Shown: positions 14,546 to 16,817 of the stretch, piece by piece | How positions within the stretch are numbered: position 1 is the first letter of the stretch | Layout of the letters: each line of letters opens with the position of its first letter | NCBI GenBank assembly: GCA_964575225.1 | Contig: CAZNQW010000067.1 | Span: 1-16,817, forward strand | Origin: CAZNQW01 sp964575225 | GTDB taxonomy: Bacteria; Chloroflexota; Anaerolineae; JAAYZQ01 | Direction of reading: 5' to 3' | Length of the DNA stretch: 16,817 bases | Made by a program: the position numbers and the translations under genes | The notes under the pieces: model-generated | What the model saw: the letters and a program-made list of their open reading frames with translations, nothing else | The model's database searches: none | What the model was told of the DNA's origin: nothing

Positions 14546-16281
14546 GGTCCCGTCAGTCCCGCCGACATCCGCACATCGTCAGGAGGGATATGCATATACA
14601 CAAAGAGGCGCTCGGCGATTCGTTTGAACGTAGGGGCTGCCGTCTGCGAGCCCCATGGCGAAGCCTCGGGTCGATCCAGCCGGACCAAAATGATGAACTG
14701 GGGATCGTCAGCAGGCGCATATCCGACAAAGGAGGCGATGGTGTCGGAGGGGTGATAGCCATAGGCGGTCGGAATCTCTGCCGTGCCTGTTTTCCCAGCC
14801 ACGCGATACCCTGGCACCTGGGCTTCGGTTGCCCAGGTATCGACGGCATCGGTGAGGAGATCGGTCATGGTCGCGGCTGTATCCTCCGAGATGGCCCGCC
14901 GCACAATCAACGGTTCGCGCTTGATGATCTGTTCGTCCTCGGTTCCATAGTTTTGAATGAACGAGTCGACCACGTAGGGTTGCATCAACAGTCCCCGGTT
15001 TGCCACAGCCGCCACTGCAGCCACCATCTGGATCGGGGTCACGGCAATGCCCTGGCCAAAAGAGTTGGTTCCCAGGTCGGAGGGAAACCAGTCAGAATCA
15101 CCCGGGAGTTTCATCATGCCTGGGCCCTCGCTGGCCAGATCGACACCGGTCAGCGTCCCAAACCCGAACCGCCGCAGGTAGGCATAAAAGGATTCTTTTC
15201 CCACTGAGGTGCTGATGTAGGCAGCTACGGTGTTCAACGATTCGGTCAATCCATCGGCCATGGTGACCAGGCCGTGCGCCTGGCGATCCGAGTTCCGGAT
15301 TACACGCCCTCCCACTTCCATGGCGCCATCGTCGTAAAATGTGGTGCCTGGGCTGATGGTCCCGGTGTCAATGCCCGCACTCCAGGTGACGATCTTGAAG
15401 ATCGAACCGGGTTCAAAGAGGCTGCTGACCACCGAGTCCGACATGTCCTCGATGTTGGCATCGCCAAAGTGATTGGGATCGTAGGTGGGATAACTCGCGC
15501 TGGCCAACAGCGCGCCGGTTTTGGGATTCATGATGACGACTGAGCCGCTCTCGGCCCCGTACTCCTCCAGAGCCCATCGGAGCTGTTCGTAGGCGATGAA
15601 CTGAATATTGCCGTCGATGGTCAGGACTAGACTGGCTCCTTCGTTGGGGGCCTGTTGGATCTCGGGTGGTAGCGGGATGGGTCGGCCTCCCGAGTCGTGT
15701 TCGAATTCCTCCTCACCACTGCTTCCCCTGAGAATTTGATTATAGTATCCCTCAACGCCATAAAACCCGTCCCCATTGGCATTGACAATGCCCGTAATGT
15801 GCGCTGTCAGTTCGCCGTTGGGGTACACCCGGCTGGTCAGGGGATAGCATATGAGGCCGGGGTTGGATAGAGTGAGCAGTTGTTCACCTGCCTCCAGGGG
15901 AACATATTTGGCAATGGGTAGCCAGTCCTCGCCCTTTTTGCTCAGCTTGGCGTAGAGTTCCTCCTGGGGCATGGCCAAAATCTCGGACATCTGCACCGCG
16001 AGTACATCCGGTTTGGCGATCAGATCGGGTGAGGCAGTGATCTCCCATTGGGTGGAATTCAGTGCCAAGAACGACCGGTTGACGTCCAGAATGACGCCGC
16101 GCGGCAGCTCGATATCCTTCACCGCGCTGCGCTGTGTGTCGGCAGTCTTCTCCAAACTGCGGTGCATGATGATCTGGTAGCGGATGAGTTGTGCGCCAAT
16201 CGCCACGAATCCAATGGCAAGCAGGGCCGCCAGAACAAAAAACCGATTACGATGTACTTGGGGCATCTCGCCAAGGGCCAT
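14542..16281 (-). CDS. ftsI: Septal class B penicillin-binding protein FtsI (PBP2/PBP3 type)
   Basis: FtsI is the D,D-transpeptidase that cross-links septal peptidoglycan in complex with FtsW. The 579-aa product has a short cytoplasmic end, one membrane anchor (about 13-36) and a PBP dimerisation domain opening with LPRGVILDVNRSFLAL (59-74) and containing YGVEGYYNQIL (174-184). A C-terminal transpeptidase domain follows. All three catalytic motifs are present: SIFK (293-296, nucleophile Ser293), SLN (348-350) and KTGT (497-500). No PASTA repeats follow, so the protein is of the FtsI rather than the PASTA-bearing SpoVD/PBP2x type. The ATG at 16281 lies 22 nt after the ftsL-like stop, with a weak GAGAG upstream. 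Confidence 0.96.
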   Translation of the reverse strand: MALGEMPQVHRNRFFVLAALLAIGFVAIGAQLIRYQIIMHRSLEKTADTQRSAVKDIELPRGVILDVNRSFLALNSTQWEITASPDLIAKPDVLAVQMSEILAMPQEELYAKLSKKGEDWLPIAKYVPLEAGEQLLTLSNPGLICYPLTSRVYPNGELTAHITGIVNANGDGFYGVEGYYNQILRGSSGEEEFEHDSGGRPIPLPPEIQQAPNEGASLVLTIDGNIQFIAYEQLRWALEEYGAESGSVVIMNPKTGALLASASYPTYDPNHFGDANIEDMSDSVVSSLFEPGSIFKIVTWSAGIDTGTISPGTTFYDDGAMEVGGRVIRNSDRQAHGLVTMADGLTESLNTVAAYISTSVGKESFYAYLRRFGFGTLTGVDLASEGPGMMKLPGDSDWFPSDLGTNSFGQGIAVTPIQMVAAVAAVANRGLLMQPYVVDSFIQNYGTEDEQIIKREPLIVRRAISEDTAATMTDLLTDAVDTWATEAQVPGYRVAGKTGTAEIPTAYGYHPSDTIASFVGYAPADDPQFIILVRLDRPEASPWGSQTAAPTFKRIAERLFVYMHIPPDDVRMSAGLTGP

Positions 16282-16303
16282 ATGGTTCTCTCACAAACAG
16301 AGT

Positions 16304-16789
16304 CTAGGGAGTCGCTTGTGCTGTGAATAGGGCGGTCAGAGTCTCTGTCGATAGGTTCAAAATCGTGCCGCCGCTTGGACCAGTGTCACCATCGAGACCT
16401 TTGTCGCTTGTGGCCTGCCAGGCGCTTACGTTGGTGTTGCTCAGGTCTGCCATCTCGCCTGGGAGGGGCACATAAAGGGGGGCGCGATCGGCAAAACCCA
16501 TGTCATACGCAGCAGGCGCCAGCACGGCCGGCGACTCCAGGGTCGAGATTTGTTGCTGAAGGCTGCTCTTGTGGCGTGTAATGGCCTCGAGTTCCTCGGT
16601 CTTGATCTGGATCTCTCGCCCGGTCAGAGCGATCTCCAGGGTCAGGATGAGGTGCAGCCAGCCAAACAGGATGACCAAGGCAATGAACACGGCTATGACG
16701 GCTCGCAGGGATGGAGCATGCACATTGACAATGGCTCGCGGTTGCCTTCGTACATTGGGGAATGCGATGGGCAGTGAGCGGCTGGTCAT
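16304..16789 (-). CDS. ftsL: FtsL-like divisome membrane protein
   Basis: This is a bitopic protein of 161 aa with the FtsL plan. It has a basic cytoplasmic end (1-28), one membrane helix (about 29-50, AVIAVFIALVILFGWLHLIL) and a coiled-coil-like stretch (about 51-86, rich in E, I, L and Q, with KTEELEAITRHKSSLQQQIS). FtsL forms a complex with FtsB and FtsQ and helps activate FtsWI. Primary sequence is poorly conserved in this family, so the call rests on topology and on its place directly before ftsI. The tail after residue 95 is Ser/Thr/Gly-rich, predicted disordered, and longer than in a typical FtsL of about 100-120 aa. The ATG at 16789 has AAAGGAG about 12 nt upstream, a long spacing. 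Confidence 0.8.
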   Translation of the reverse strand: MTSRSLPIAFPNVRRQPRAIVNVHAPSLRAVIAVFIALVILFGWLHLILTLEIALTGREIQIKTEELEAITRHKSSLQQQISTLESPAVLAPAAYDMGFADRAPLYVPLPGEMADLSNTNVSAWQATSDKGLDGDTGPSGGTILNLSTETLTALFTAQATP

Positions 16790-16817
16790 TGTAACTCATT
16801 TCTCCTTTCTTTCTAAC
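16790..16817 (-). promoter_or_regulatory. ftsL ribosome binding site at the window edge
   Basis: The minus strand here reads AAAGAAAGGAGAAATGAG. GGAG (16802-16805) is the Shine-Dalgarno for ftsL, although the gap to the ATG at 16789 is 12 nt. A nearer ATG at 16799 is only 2 nt from GGAG and opens a frame that is just a shadow of ftsL. A TAG at 16813-16815 may be the stop of an upstream gene (rsmH would be expected in a dcw cluster), but too little sequence is visible to say. Confidence 0.4.

Noticed and set aside
1..16817. Mobile element, CRISPR array or defence system
   Set aside because: No transposase, integrase, direct-repeat array or nuclease-like gene was seen. Every gene belongs to, or is tightly coupled with, the dcw cluster.

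Overview
The window is one uninterrupted division and cell wall (dcw) cluster. All fifteen recognised protein genes lie on the minus strand and read from the right edge to the left. In transcription order they are ftsL-like, ftsI (class B penicillin-binding protein), murF, mraY, murD, ftsW, murG, a CvpA-like membrane protein gene, murC, murB, ddl, ftsQ, sbp (DUF1290 small basic protein), ftsA and ftsZ. I see no tRNA, rRNA, CRISPR array, insertion sequence or phage gene.

The DNA is GC-rich and the genes are packed tightly. Four junctions are 4-nt ATGA/GTGA overlaps (ftsI-murF, murF-mraY, ftsW-murG, murG-cvpA). ddl-ftsQ and sbp-ftsA overlap by about 11 and 8 nt, and most other gaps are under about 25 nt. 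This points to one long polycistronic unit with translational coupling. The two looser spots are in front of ddl (62 nt, holding a possible 12-codon leader peptide) and in front of ftsZ (101 nt, holding a second in-frame start and a hairpin).

The genes cover most of the lipid II pathway. MurB, MurC, MurD and MurF with Ddl build UDP-MurNAc-pentapeptide. MraY and MurG make lipid I and lipid II. FtsW and FtsI polymerise and cross-link it at the septum. FtsL, FtsQ, FtsA and FtsZ form the divisome scaffold and ring. murA and murE are absent from the window. murE is notable because its usual place between ftsI and murF is closed by an ATGA overlap.

The organism is a bacterium, most likely of the phylum Chloroflexota (Anaerolineae/Caldilineae-like). 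This is inferred from the sbp-ftsA-ftsZ arrangement, a short FtsZ linker ending in an LDIPAFLRRR-type tail, GTG starts and overall protein character. It has not been tested by any search.

Positions 1-254, downstream of ftsZ, hold no convincing gene. They contain several inverted repeats, including a perfect 15-bp one at the left edge. The right edge (16790-16817) holds only the ftsL ribosome binding site and possibly the stop codon of an upstream gene.

The strongest oddities are an MraY that lacks the conserved Asp of the FMGDTGS motif, the possible ddl leader peptide, the alternative ftsZ start, the CvpA-like gene inside the cluster and a MurG with an altered acceptor-side motif.
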